A DNA stretch of 64,000 bases from Ciceribacter ferrooxidans (GTDB taxonomy: Bacteria > Pseudomonadota > Alphaproteobacteria > Rhizobiales > Rhizobiaceae): assembly GCF_004137355.1 (NCBI RefSeq), contig NZ_SDVB01000101.1, forward strand, positions 80,965-144,964. Direction: 5' to 3'. Below are positions 24,652 to 33,801 of the stretch, one piece after another. Position numbers and translations under genes: made by a program. Each line of letters begins with the position of its first letter. Within the stretch, counting starts at the first letter, position 1. The notes below the pieces were generated by a model. It worked only from the letters and a program-made list of their open reading frames with translations, made no database searches and was not told the origin of the DNA.

Positions 24652-25713
24652 TCAACCGTCCGCCTCGGCCACCCTCCTGGCCGTCGACGCCCGTTCTACC
24701 AGATGGCAGGCGAGTTCCAGACGGCGCGGCGGGAAGGGCATGCCGGACAGGCTGTCCCGCAAGAGGTCGAGCGCGGCCGAGCCAATCTCCCGCATCGGGA
24801 TGTGCATGGTCGTCAGCGGCGGATTGAGGAAGGCTGCCTGCGGCAGGTCGTCCATCCCCATCACCGACACATCCCGCGGCACCACATGGCCTATCTGCTG
24901 CACACCCAGCATTGCGCCGACGGCGAGGCTGTCGCCGGCCGCCAGGACGGCGGTGAAGTCGAGCCCGCGCTCCCGGATGCGTGAGACGATCGCCTGTGTC
25001 GCCAGTTCCGGCAGCCAGTCGTCGACCGGCACGACGAGGTCCGGATCGGCGGCAAGGCCGTGGTGGAGCAGCGCGTCGCGCCAGCCTTCGTAACGCCGCT
25101 CGATGGTTCGGCGCCCCGGCCGCATGAGAAAGAGGATGCGGCGGTGGCCAAGCCCGATCAGATGATCGGCAGCAAGCCGCGCGCTCGACCGGTTGCAGGG
25201 CGTGACGCTCGAAAGCCGCATGAAGGGATCGTCGCCGTTCAAGAGTATCACCGGCTTTGCGAAGCCGCGGGTCGCGGCAAGCAGCGCCTCGTCGTCAACG
25301 GTCAGGAACAGGAGGCCGAGGATTTCCGGGTCGTCCTTCGCCTCTTCGAGGAGCGTCAACTCTTCCGCCTTGTCGGCGATCGGTCGCGTAATGATCTCGA
25401 GGCCGAGCGCCTGGGCGCGTTCCTTCAGCCCGTCCAATACATAGAGCGTGAACTGGTTGCGCACATAGTCGATCATCGCCGCACTGGATGCCGCGAGGAT
25501 GACCTTCCGACCTGCGACCGCCGCGGGAACGACGTAGTTCGCCGTTCTCGCCGCCTCCAGCACCTGCTGGCGGATCTCCGGCCGCACGCCTTTCTCGCCT
25601 GCGAGCGCACGCGAGACCGTGCTGAGGGAGACGCCGCATCGTTCGGCGATGTCCTCCAGGCGCACCTTCCTGCTCTTCTTCCCCCGCTTGCCGGGGAGTG
25701 GTTTTACGGTCAC
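24652..25713 (-). CDS. LacI-family transcriptional repressor
   Basis: Regulator of 353 residues. The LacI helix-turn-helix reads VRLEDIAERCGVSLSTVSRA followed by the hinge helix, and the periplasmic-binding-protein-like ligand domain includes SARLAADHLIGLGHRRILFL and TAVLAAGDSLAVGAMLGVQQ. Translation starts at a GTG preceded by GAGAGAGG. It is divergent from the uronate-oligomer operon, and a candidate half-symmetric site TTGCGCAA lies between them, so it most likely represses that operon until a uronate-derived inducer is present. Its highly basic N-terminus (PGKRGKKSRK) is unusual but not unique in the family. Confidence 0.9.
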   Translation of the reverse strand: MTVKPLPGKRGKKSRKVRLEDIAERCGVSLSTVSRALAGEKGVRPEIRQQVLEAARTANYVVPAAVAGRKVILAASSAAMIDYVRNQFTLYVLDGLKERAQALGLEIITRPIADKAEELTLLEEAKDDPEILGLLFLTVDDEALLAATRGFAKPVILLNGDDPFMRLSSVTPCNRSSARLAADHLIGLGHRRILFLMRPGRRTIERRYEGWRDALLHHGLAADPDLVVPVDDWLPELATQAIVSRIRERGLDFTAVLAAGDSLAVGAMLGVQQIGHVVPRDVSVMGMDDLPQAAFLNPPLTTMHIPMREIGSAALDLLRDSLSGMPFPPRRLELACHLVERASTARRVAEADG

Positions 25714-25754
25714 GGTTCACCTCTCTCCGCGCCAACATGAGAAAAATTTTCAGA

Positions 25755-25762
25755 TTGCGCAA
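25755..25762. promoter_or_regulatory. candidate LacI-type operator TTGCGCAA
   Basis: Perfect eight-base palindrome with a central CG, as in many LacI-family operators, in the 110-base divergent gap between the lacI-type gene and the GH105 gene. An adjacent near-palindrome GAAAAATTTTC lies just to its left at 25741-25751. Binding is inferred. Confidence 0.45.
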
Positions 25763-25823
25763 GAAAAATCACCATGCATTATCGAGTCAAATCCGTCCAT
25801 CGGTGACCGCAGGGAGGAGCACC

Positions 25824-26924
25824 ATGGGCCTGACCGGCCATGAAATTCGCACTGGACTCGATCGCCTTGTCGCCGGCATGACCGGCCTCAAGCACAGCGG
25901 TCGTTTTCACGAGCCGAACCTCGACGGTACCGCCGGCGACTACATCAGCTTCGACAGCTGGGAATGGCCCCAAGGTGTCGGCCTCTATGGCCTCGTCCGC
26001 CTGTGGCTGCTGACCGGTCGCGAGGATCTGCGCAGGCTCGTCGAGGACTGGTACGCCTCACAGATTGCCAGCGGCCTGCCGGGCCTCAACGTCAACACCA
26101 GCGCGCCGATGCTCGGCCTTTCGGTTCTCTGGGCGAAAACCCGCGACCCGCGATGGCAGCCCGTGCTCGACACCTGGGCGAACCGCGTGCTCTCCGAAAT
26201 GGGCCGCACGCCGGAAGGCGGCTTCGAGCACCACGTCTCCGACAGGATCAACGACAACGAACTCTGGGACGACACGCTCTACATGGTGGCGCTCTTTCTC
26301 GCCTCCTACGGTGAGGCAAGCGGTCGGCGCGAACTCGTCGACGAGGCTTCGCTCCAGTTTCTCGTCCATGCACGCTACCTCGCCGACCCCGAGACCGGCC
26401 TCTGGTTCCACGGCTGGACCTTCGAGGGGCGGCACAACTTCGCCCGTGCCCGCTGGGCGCGTGGCAATGCCTGGATCACCGCCGGCATTCTCGACCTTTT
26501 CGATCTCGCCGAACTCGGCCGGCCGGTCCGGCGCTTCCTCGAAGGCGTACTCGTGGCACAGGTCGACACCTTGCTCAGACTTCAGGCGCCGTCCGGCGCC
26601 TGGCGCACACTGCTCGACGACCCGACCTCCTACGAGGAGATTTCCGCGACCGCCGGCATCGGCTACGGACTCTTGAAGGGCTATCGGCTCGGCCTCGGCA
26701 CGCCGGCCTGGCGAAGCGCCGGGCTTCGGGCGCTCGAGGCGGTGATGCGCAACATCGACGAAAGCGGCACCGTCCTCAACGTCTCCTACGGTACCCGCAT
26801 GGGCCACGACCTGCAGTTCTACAAGGACATCCCGATCCAGCCGACCGGCTACGGCCAGGCGCTGGCGATCCTGTGCCTTTCGGAGGCGCTCAACCATGTC
26901 GGAGCGGAGGGACAGGCCGCATGA
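25824..26924 (+). CDS. GH105/GH88-type unsaturated uronyl hydrolase (YteR-like)
   Basis: Cytoplasmic (alpha/alpha)6-barrel enzyme of 366 residues that removes the 4,5-unsaturated uronic acid left by polysaccharide lyases on oligosaccharides such as rhamnogalacturonan fragments. NDNELWDDTLYMVALFLASY carries the catalytic Asp of the family, and RARWARGNAWITAG is another conserved motif. No signal peptide. The ATG has GGGAGGAG upstream; upstream in-frame codons lie in the promoter. The end overlaps kduI (ATGA). The neighbouring KduI, which isomerises the released 5-keto-4-deoxyuronate, supports the assignment. GH105 is more likely than GH88 from overall similarity, but this is by eye. Confidence 0.87.
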   Translation: MGLTGHEIRTGLDRLVAGMTGLKHSGRFHEPNLDGTAGDYISFDSWEWPQGVGLYGLVRLWLLTGREDLRRLVEDWYASQIASGLPGLNVNTSAPMLGLSVLWAKTRDPRWQPVLDTWANRVLSEMGRTPEGGFEHHVSDRINDNELWDDTLYMVALFLASYGEASGRRELVDEASLQFLVHARYLADPETGLWFHGWTFEGRHNFARARWARGNAWITAGILDLFDLAELGRPVRRFLEGVLVAQVDTLLRLQAPSGAWRTLLDDPTSYEEISATAGIGYGLLKGYRLGLGTPAWRSAGLRALEAVMRNIDESGTVLNVSYGTRMGHDLQFYKDIPIQPTGYGQALAILCLSEALNHVGAEGQAA

Positions 26925-27757
26925 CGATGAAGCTACTCTACGGCGCCGGGCCCCAGGACGTGAAAGGGTATGACACGCAACGCCTGCGCGACGCCTTCCT
27001 GCTGAGCGACCTTTTCGCGGACGACCAGGTCAATTTCACATATACCCATGTCGATCGCCTCATCCTCGGTGGTGCCGTGCCGGTGACGACGAGCCTTGGC
27101 TTCGGCTCCGGCGCGGAGATCGGCACGCCCTACCTGCTTTCCGCCCGCGAGATGGGAATCGCCAATCTCGGCGGTACCGGCTCGATCGAGGTGGATGGCC
27201 AGCGCTTCACGCTCGAGAACCGCGACGTGCTCTATGTCGGCCGCGGCGCCCGGCAGATCAACGCCTCCAGCCTCTCGGCGGAGAGGCCCGCCCGCTTCTA
27301 CATGAATTCGGTGCCGGCCGGCGCCGACTTCCCGCACCGTCTGATCACCCGCAGAGAAGCGAAGCCCCTCGATCTCGGCGATGCGCGCCGCTCGAACAGG
27401 CGCCGGCTCGCGATGTACATCCATCCGGAGGTCGCCCCGTCCTGCCTGCTGCTCATGGGTATCACCGACCTTGCCGAAGGCAGCGCCTGGAACACCATGC
27501 CGCCGCATCTGCACGAAAGGCGGATGGAGGCCTACTGCTACTTCGACCTCTCGCCGGAGGACCGGGTCATCCACGTGATGGGACGGCCGGAGGAGACCCG
27601 CCACCTGATCGTCGCGGACGGTGAGGCGGTCCTCTCCCCCGCCTGGTCGATCCACATGGGCGCAGGTACGGGACCTTACGCCTTCGTCTGGGGCATGACC
27701 GGCGAAAACCAGGAATACAACGACGTCGCTCCCGTAGCCGTGGCTGATCTCAAATGA
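26921..27757 (+). CDS. kduI: 5-keto-4-deoxyuronate isomerase KduI
   Basis: Converts 5-keto-4-deoxyuronate to 3-deoxy-D-glycero-2,5-hexodiulosonate in pectin and other uronide catabolism. The length, 278 residues, equals E. coli KduI, and the zinc ligands fall at the same positions: H196 and H198 in PPHLHERRME, E203, and H245 in WSIHMGAG. The N-terminal YTHVDRLILGGAVPV is also characteristic. It is coupled by ATGA overlaps to the hydrolase before it and the 827-residue protein after it. KduD and the KDG kinase/aldolase needed to finish the pathway are not in this window. Confidence 0.95.
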   Translation: MTMKLLYGAGPQDVKGYDTQRLRDAFLLSDLFADDQVNFTYTHVDRLILGGAVPVTTSLGFGSGAEIGTPYLLSAREMGIANLGGTGSIEVDGQRFTLENRDVLYVGRGARQINASSLSAERPARFYMNSVPAGADFPHRLITRREAKPLDLGDARRSNRRRLAMYIHPEVAPSCLLLMGITDLAEGSAWNTMPPHLHERRMEAYCYFDLSPEDRVIHVMGRPEETRHLIVADGEAVLSPAWSIHMGAGTGPYAFVWGMTGENQEYNDVAPVAVADLK

Positions 27758-30237
27758 CGAAAACGACCTTCCATATGAAGAAAGACCTGCCGGCCGGAGA
27801 GGCCATTCGCTACTGGCAGCTCGGTGCCATCGCCGAAGAGCGTTTCGACGTGCCGGACCAGCCGATGAAGGGCGAGATGGACCCCTTCTTCTTCCTGACC
27901 AAGCACAAGAACTTCATTCCGCACGAGTATCCCTGCCGCACTCTCTTCGCCGAGCGATATCGCGGCAACCGTCCCGACGTTCGCGGCTCCTTCGAGGCCG
28001 CCCGCTGGTGGCTGCCCTTCGGTTCGCCGCGGCTCGATCTCTCCGGCTTCTGGTTCCGTCCGACGCGCCTTGCCACCTGGGCACGCACCTTTATCGAAGC
28101 AGAAACGGCGGGAACGGCAAGGGTTCGTCTCGGCACGTGCGGCGGCGCCGTGCTCTGGCTGAACGGCGATGAAGCGGGCTGGATGGCGCCCTATAGCCGC
28201 AATCTCGAAGCCAAGGCGGAATTCGATCTTCCGCTTCAGGAAGGCCTCAACGAGATCATCCTGTTCTTCGACGACCTTGCCGAACGCGATGCCCGCTATT
28301 TCATTCAGCTCGACTATTTGTCGGGTCCGAAGGCCGCGGTCACGCTGCCCGTCCCCTGCGCGCCGTCCGCGGCCGATGCAGTGGAAACCGCCCTCGACGG
28401 AATGCACTTCGATCGCCCTGCCTATTTCGAAGGCGACATGACGCTGATCTTCGGCTCACCCTTGCCGCTGGACGTCGAGGTCGCAGTCGCGGTCGAAGGC
28501 GACTTCATGTCGACCGAACGTTTCGACTATGATTTCCGGCTCAAGGCCGGCGAGACCCGCCTCGTCGTCGGCCCGTCGAGCGCCATGCCCGCCGACTTCC
28601 GCCATTTCCGCGTGACGCTGGACGCAAACGGTTTCGTGGCAGCCCGGTCGATCGGCGTCGAGATCTGCCACGCCGACCGGCAGGGCGAAGCGCCGACGTC
28701 GCTCTCCGCTCGCATTGACGAAACATTCGAGGAGATCTCCGAATTCTCCGAGCGCGACACCGTGCGCGCCTTCGCGCGCCTCGCCAGCGGTCGCGGCGGT
28801 GCCGACACCGACGCGATGATCGACGAGATCCTGCCCTCGATCGAGGACTGCCACGATTGCGCCGATTTCTCGCTCGTGCCACTCATCTGGTCGCGCACCA
28901 CCTGGGGGGCCGATATCGGGGCCACGACCCGCGCGCGCATCGACCGCGCCATCCTCGGCTTCCGCTATTGGATGGACGAACCCGGCAACGACGTGCAGTG
29001 GTATTTTTCCGAGAACCACGCGCTTCTCTTCCATACCTCGGCCTACCTCGCCGGCGCTCTCTTTCCTGAAGAGACCTTCGTCCGGTCCGGACGCAAGGGG
29101 GTGGACCAGCGCGCCGTGGGTGCTGCCCGGGTGCGCGCATGGCTCGACCATTTCGAAGCCTGGGAGATGGCGGAATTCAACTCCGCCCCCTATTTCCCGA
29201 TCGACCTCAAGGGGCTGACGGCGCTCGCCGCGCTCGCGCCCGACGCGGACATCGCGACACGCGCCCGTCACGGCATCGTCCGGCTCTGCGAGATCGTCGC
29301 GCGCTCGGCCCATCACGGTATGCTGACTGCCGCGCAGGGCCGCTCCTATGAGCACACGCTTTGCGCCGGCCGGTCGCTCGAGCTCTCCGGCGTCGCCCGT
29401 CTTCTCTGGGGTCGTGGCTGGTACGGCCGGCGCGTCCATGCCCTGCCGCAGCTCGCCGTCTGCCTGCGCGACCACGGCCTCGTCGTGCCGGAGGCTCTCG
29501 CCGACATCGCGAACTATCGCTCTGAGCAGCACCAGGAATGGACTTTTGCCCAGGGCGAGAACCGTTTCGCTGCGCTCTATCACTACAAGAGCCGCGCCTT
29601 CGCCATGGGCTCGGTCGCCCATTATCGCTGGCACGACTGGGGCTACCAGGAAACCGTGCTGCATCTGAGGCTCGGCGAGCGGCCGGAGGCAGCGATCTGG
29701 ATCAACCATCCCGGGGAAACGATCCAGTTCGGCTACGGCCGTCCATCCTACTGGGGCGGCTGCGGCGCCGTCCCGCGCACCCACCAGTACCGCGGGCTCG
29801 CCGTCCTCGATTTCCAAACGGTCGACGAGCAGGTGGATTTCACCCATGCCTGGTTCCCGGTCGCGGAGTTCGACGAGAGCCGCGTCGAGGGAAATCTCGC
29901 CGTCGCCCGCAGTGGCAAGGGCGCCGTGCTCCTGCGCGGTAGCGTGCCGTTCGAGCGCGTCGTCGAAGGACCGTCGGCCGATGCGGAACTGCGTCAGCGC
30001 GGCCGCAACACCCGATGGATCGTCCGCGTCTGCGAAACCTCAGATCTTGCGAGCGTCGAAGCCCGCTACGCCGGGCTTTCCGTGAGGGACGAGCCTGACG
30101 GCACGCTCGTCATCGACGACCCGGAATATGGTGTCGTACGCTTCCGGGCCGACGGCTCGGCCGAGGCAGAAGGCCGCACGATCGTGCCCGAGGCATTCAC
30201 CGTCGCCGGCGCGGCGACGATGCTCCCGGCTCGCTAG
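27754..30237 (+). CDS. uncharacterised 827-residue multidomain protein in uronate-oligomer operon
   Basis: I do not recognise a named family. The first 220 residues look like a beta-sandwich of the kind that precedes glycosidase domains (VRLGTCGGAVLWLNGDEAGW, then a strand-turn run ending FIQLDYL). Residues about 330-620 are helical and Trp/His-rich (NDVQWYFSENHALLFHTSAY, RSYEHTLCAGRSLELSG), suggesting an (alpha/alpha) toroid as in polysaccharide lyases and several glycosidases. The C-terminal 200 residues are beta-rich (WINHPGETIQFGYGRPSYWG). No signal peptide, so cytoplasmic. It is translationally coupled to kduI and sits before the sugar ABC transporter, which argues for action on imported oligouronides. 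Enzyme class is inference. Confidence 0.8.
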   Translation: MTKTTFHMKKDLPAGEAIRYWQLGAIAEERFDVPDQPMKGEMDPFFFLTKHKNFIPHEYPCRTLFAERYRGNRPDVRGSFEAARWWLPFGSPRLDLSGFWFRPTRLATWARTFIEAETAGTARVRLGTCGGAVLWLNGDEAGWMAPYSRNLEAKAEFDLPLQEGLNEIILFFDDLAERDARYFIQLDYLSGPKAAVTLPVPCAPSAADAVETALDGMHFDRPAYFEGDMTLIFGSPLPLDVEVAVAVEGDFMSTERFDYDFRLKAGETRLVVGPSSAMPADFRHFRVTLDANGFVAARSIGVEICHADRQGEAPTSLSARIDETFEEISEFSERDTVRAFARLASGRGGADTDAMIDEILPSIEDCHDCADFSLVPLIWSRTTWGADIGATTRARIDRAILGFRYWMDEPGNDVQWYFSENHALLFHTSAYLAGALFPEETFVRSGRKGVDQRAVGAARVRAWLDHFEAWEMAEFNSAPYFPIDLKGLTALAALAPDADIATRARHGIVRLCEIVARSAHHGMLTAAQGRSYEHTLCAGRSLELSGVARLLWGRGWYGRRVHALPQLAVCLRDHGLVVPEALADIANYRSEQHQEWTFAQGENRFAALYHYKSRAFAMGSVAHYRWHDWGYQETVLHLRLGERPEAAIWINHPGETIQFGYGRPSYWGGCGAVPRTHQYRGLAVLDFQTVDEQVDFTHAWFPVAEFDESRVEGNLAVARSGKGAVLLRGSVPFERVVEGPSADAELRQRGRNTRWIVRVCETSDLASVEARYAGLSVRDEPDGTLVIDDPEYGVVRFRADGSAEAEGRTIVPEAFTVAGAATMLPAR

Positions 30238-30319
30238 CCGGCATGCCCCGCCTGCGTGAGGCCGGCGGGTTTCGAACATGGCGGGCGGGAGACCCGCTGA
30301 ATGAGGAGGAGGAACGACC

Positions 30320-31588
30320 ATGAAGAAGACAAGAACCGTACTGGCGGCACTCGCCGTCGGGCTTCTGACATCCACGTCGGCGCTTGCCGGCGACGTGCGC
30401 ATCATGTGGTACTCGGACGGCGTCGAAGGCGAGGTCCTGAAGGACCTGCTCGACCGCTTCATGAAGGAGAACCCGGGGATCAACGTCATCCTCGACAACG
30501 TCGCGTACAGCGTCGTGCGCGAACAGCTTCCCGTGCAGCTCGAGGCGGGCTCCGGTCCGGACATCGCGCGCGTAACGAACCTGAAGGCGCAGAGCCAGCA
30601 CTGGCTCGATCTCCGCCCGCTCGTCGCCGATCCGGCCTACTGGGACGAGAATTTCGGCGCGCAGGCCGACTGGATGCGGCCGGACGGATCGAAGCAGATC
30701 TCCGGCTTCATGACCCAGATCACGCTCACCGGCGGCTTTGCCAACAAGACGCTGTTCGATCAGGCGGGCGTCGCCATCCCCGGCAAGGACGCCACCTGGG
30801 ACGACTGGGCGAAGGCCGCCAAGCAGGTGGCCGAAAGCCAGCAGGTACCTTTCGCCATGGCGCTCGATCGTTCCGGCCATCGCCTGACCGGCCCGATCCT
30901 CTCCTACGGTGGCAACTATGTCGGCGCCGACGGCAAGCCGGCTCCGCTAGACCAGGGCGCCAAGGACTTCTTGACGAAGTTCGTCGGCTGGATCGCGGAC
31001 GGCACGATGGGCAAGGACGTCTGGGTCTCGGCGGCCGGCTCCACCTACCGCGCGGCTGCCGACGACTTCATCAACGGCCAGCTCGTCTATTACTATTCCG
31101 GCTCCTGGCAGGTGCCGAATTTCTCCACCAAGATCGGCTCGAACTTCGACTGGGTCGCGACCGGAAGCCCCTGCGGTTCGGCCAGTTGCACCGGCATGCC
31201 GGGCGGCGCCGGTCTGGTGGCGATCAAGTACACCAAGAACCCGAAGGAAGTGGCGCAGGTCATGGACTACCTCGCCCGCGAGGACATCGTGAAGGAGTTC
31301 TCCGAGCGCACCCTGTTCCTGCCGGCCCACAAGGGACTGCTCGCCAAGGGCCTGGACTTCAAGACCGACGACGCGCAGGCGAAGGAAGCCCTCAATACCT
31401 TCGTCGCTGCAACGGGTTCGCTCTCCGAGCTTGCCCAGAAGCTGCCGGGCTGGTTCTGGTCCGACACCTTCTACGGTGCGCTCGTCACGCGCGTCAGCCA
31501 GGCAGCCGCCGGCGAGATGTCCGTCGACGAGGCCTTCACCCGCATCGATGCGGATATCGCGGCCAAGGTGAAGGATTCCGGCCTGTAA
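30320..31588 (+). CDS. sugar ABC transporter substrate-binding protein
   Basis: Periplasmic binding protein of 422 residues, extracellular solute-binding family 1. A cleavable signal (VLAALAVGLLTSTSALA) is followed by DVRIMWYSDGVEGEVLKDLL and the family feature INVILDNVAYSVVREQLPVQ. The pair of cysteines in SPCGSASCTGMPGG could form a disulfide. It probably captures unsaturated or saturated oligogalacturonides or rhamnogalacturonan fragments, given the upstream enzymes. RBS GAGGAGGAGG. It is followed by two stem-loops before the first permease gene, which may raise its transcript level over the membrane subunits. Confidence 0.9.
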   Translation: MKKTRTVLAALAVGLLTSTSALAGDVRIMWYSDGVEGEVLKDLLDRFMKENPGINVILDNVAYSVVREQLPVQLEAGSGPDIARVTNLKAQSQHWLDLRPLVADPAYWDENFGAQADWMRPDGSKQISGFMTQITLTGGFANKTLFDQAGVAIPGKDATWDDWAKAAKQVAESQQVPFAMALDRSGHRLTGPILSYGGNYVGADGKPAPLDQGAKDFLTKFVGWIADGTMGKDVWVSAAGSTYRAAADDFINGQLVYYYSGSWQVPNFSTKIGSNFDWVATGSPCGSASCTGMPGGAGLVAIKYTKNPKEVAQVMDYLAREDIVKEFSERTLFLPAHKGLLAKGLDFKTDDAQAKEALNTFVAATGSLSELAQKLPGWFWSDTFYGALVTRVSQAAAGEMSVDEAFTRIDADIAAKVKDSGL

Positions 31589-31637
31589 CGTCATGGCGCC
31601 GTCGGCAAATCGCCGCGGCCAGACGATGTCGGTCGCG

Positions 31638-31695
31638 GCGGGGACTTGCCCCGCTGCGCACCGCAGGGGACAGTCGTCCGCGCCGGACGACTGTC
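31638..31695 (+). other. two intercistronic stem-loops after the binding-protein gene
   Basis: GCGGGG (31638-31643) pairs with CCCCGC (31649-31654), and GACAGTCGTCCG (31669-31680) pairs perfectly with CGGACGACTGTC (31684-31695). Placed between a binding-protein gene and its permease genes, they probably stabilise the upstream mRNA or terminate part of the transcription. Confidence 0.65.
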
Positions 31696-31719
31696 TGTGA
31701 CCGGCCTGGGAGGAGAGGC

Positions 31720-32742
31720 ATGAGAACGCACACTACCGGCGGAGCCGGCCTGGGCGCGATCGTCACCGCGCCGATACATTTTGTCATGGGCATTCTCGAC
31801 GCGCCGCTGCGCAGACTGCAGCGGGTGGGCGGGACCGGTGGCATGGCGGCCTTCTTCCTGATGCCGAACATGCTGATCTTCGGCATCTTCGTGCTGCTGC
31901 CGTTCTTCATCAACTTCGCCTATTCCATGACCGGCGGCACGGCCCTCTTCCTGCCCGACCGCTCCTTCGTCGGCGCGGACCAGTATGTGCGTCTCTTCGA
32001 CTGCAGGAGCTACGTCGAGCCTGGCAGTTGCGTCGAGGACACGTTCTGGACGGCGGTCTGGAACACGGCATCGTTCGTCGTCCTCCAGGTCTCGCTGATG
32101 ATCCTGGTTTCGCTCGTCACCGCGCTGATCCTCAATCGCGACCTTGCCGCGCGCAGCTTCTGGCGGGCCGTCTTCTTCTTCCCCGTCCTGCTGTCGCCGG
32201 TCGTCGTCGGGCTTATCTGGAAATGGATCCTCCAGCGCCAGGGCCTTCTCAATTTCGGTCTCTACGGCCTCGGTTTCGATCCCTATGTCTGGCTCAACGA
32301 CCGCAACTGGGCCTTTGCCGCCACCATCGGCGTCTCGATCTGGGCGCATATGGGTTTCTACACCCTGATCCTGCTCGCAGGCCTGCAGGCGATCCCGAAA
32401 GACCTCTACGAAGCCGCGGAAATGGACGGAACGAGACCGGCGCGCGCCTTCTGGCGCATCACACTGCCGCTCCTCATGCCGAACCTCCTCGTCGTCGTGG
32501 TGCTCGTGCTCATCCGCGCGGTACAGATCTTCGACGAGATCTATGTGCTGACCGGCGGTGGGCCGGGGACGAGCACGCTCTACCTGACGCAGTATATCTA
32601 CGAGACGGGTTTTGCCGCGCAGCTGCGCAATCCCGGCCTTGCCGCCGCCGCCTCGATCCTGATGGGCGCCGTGCTCGTCGTGCTCACACTCGTCCAGCTC
32701 GGCCTCGGCCGTTCCGGCGAGAAGAAGGGAGACCGCAAATGA
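31720..32742 (+). CDS. sugar ABC transporter permease (MalF/UgpA type)
   Basis: Inner-membrane subunit of 340 residues with about six helices after a long N-terminal leader (THTTGGAGLGAIVTAP). The EAA loop, which contacts the ATPase, reads DLYEAAEMDGTRPARAFWRI followed by TLPLLMPNL. The periplasmic loop after the first helix holds FDCRSYVEPGSCVED, with two cysteines. The start has GGGAGGAGAGG upstream. Its stop overlaps the next permease start (ATGA), typical of paired permeases that form a heterodimer. Confidence 0.92.
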   Translation: MRTHTTGGAGLGAIVTAPIHFVMGILDAPLRRLQRVGGTGGMAAFFLMPNMLIFGIFVLLPFFINFAYSMTGGTALFLPDRSFVGADQYVRLFDCRSYVEPGSCVEDTFWTAVWNTASFVVLQVSLMILVSLVTALILNRDLAARSFWRAVFFFPVLLSPVVVGLIWKWILQRQGLLNFGLYGLGFDPYVWLNDRNWAFAATIGVSIWAHMGFYTLILLAGLQAIPKDLYEAAEMDGTRPARAFWRITLPLLMPNLLVVVVLVLIRAVQIFDEIYVLTGGGPGTSTLYLTQYIYETGFAAQLRNPGLAAAASILMGAVLVVLTLVQLGLGRSGEKKGDRK

Positions 32743-33791
32743 GCGGGATCGTCCGTTTCCTCACCCGCCGGAAAGGCGGCAAGGGCTGGCACTGGACCGA
32801 CGTGGTCACGTGGGTCTGGCTTGTCGGGGGGCTCTTCATCATGTTCGGCCCGGCCGTCTGGTTGGTCGGCTCGTCCTTCAAGTCACCGGCGGCACTCGCC
32901 GAATTCCCGCCGACCATCCTGCCCTACGTCACCCAGAAGGTGACGGTCGAGGGCTACGACAAGCCGCTCGACCTTTACGAGGCGACACTTGAAGACGGCA
33001 GTACTGCGGTGCTCGCCGAAGTGCGCCGCATCGGCGTCGTCAGCCAGATGGTCGACCCGGCAAAACCCGGCGAGATCATCAAGGTCAACATCGCCAAGCG
33101 ACGGCCGGTGCGCGAGATGTCGTTCGCCACGACGAACTACACCGAGCCCTTCACCCATTTCGATTTCGTCCGCTATCTCTGGAACTCCGTCTTCGTGACG
33201 GTGACGGCGACGTTGATCACGCTCGTGGTCAACTCGATGGCCGCCTTTGCCCTCAGCAAATACGAATTCCGTGGTCGGGCGCTCGCCATGTTGCTGATCC
33301 TGGCGACGCTGATGGTGCCGCTCTCCGTCATCATGGTGCCGCTCTACTCGATCGTCTCGGCGCTCGGCCTCTTCAACAGCCTCTGGGGCGTGATCCTGCC
33401 GACCGTCGCGACGCCGACAGGCGTCTTCATCCTGCGCCAGTACATGCTGACCATTCCCGACGAACTGGTCGACGCGGCGCGGATGGACAAGGCGTCGGAA
33501 TGGCAAATCTACTGGCGCATCATCCTGCCGCTGACGGCGCCGGCACTCGCGGTGCTTGCGATCTTCTCCGTCGTCTGGCGCTGGAACGATTTCCTGTGGC
33601 CGCTGATCGTGCTCTCGCGCAAGGAGCTCTACACGCTGCAGGTCGGCTTGAGCATCTATTCGGGCGAACTGAACGTGCAGTGGCACTTCATCCTCGCCAT
33701 GACCGTCGTGACCATGATCCCGGTCGTGCTGGTCTTCATCTTCCTGCAGCGCTTCATCACCACCGGCATTGCCGGCACCGGACTGAAATAG
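32739..33791 (+). CDS. sugar ABC transporter permease (MalG/UgpE type) with large extracytoplasmic loop
   Basis: Second permease of the uronate-oligomer importer, 350 residues. The EAA loop is [20 protein letters not shown] followed by ILPLTAPAL. Between the first helix ([20 protein letters not shown]) and the core lies an insertion of about 80 residues without helices, starting near [15 protein letters not shown] and ending near [11 protein letters not shown], predicted to project into the periplasm. It could dock the binding protein. It overlaps the preceding permease by ATGA and is followed ten bases later by the ATPase gene. Confidence 0.9.
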   Translation: MSGIVRFLTRRKGGKGWHWTDVVTWVWLVGGLFIMFGPAVWLVGSSFKSPAALAEFPPTILPYVTQKVTVEGYDKPLDLYEATLEDGSTAVLAEVRRIGVVSQMVDPAKPGEIIKVNIAKRRPVREMSFATTNYTEPFTHFDFVRYLWNSVFVTVTATLITLVVNSMAAFALSKYEFRGRALAMLLILATLMVPLSVIMVPLYSIVSALGLFNSLWGVILPTVATPTGVFILRQYMLTIPDELVDAARMDKASEWQIYWRIILPLTAPALAVLAIFSVVWRWNDFLWPLIVLSRKELYTLQVGLSIYSGELNVQWHFILAMTVVTMIPVVLVFIFLQRFITTGIAGTGLK

Positions 33792-33801
33792 GGGGAGCAT
33801 C

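Noticed and set aside
31589-31719. Small gene between the sugar-binding protein and permease
   Set aside because: The apparent continuous plus-strand frame here is the shadow of the permease frame extended upstream; the sequence is two perfect hairpins and a ribosome-binding site.
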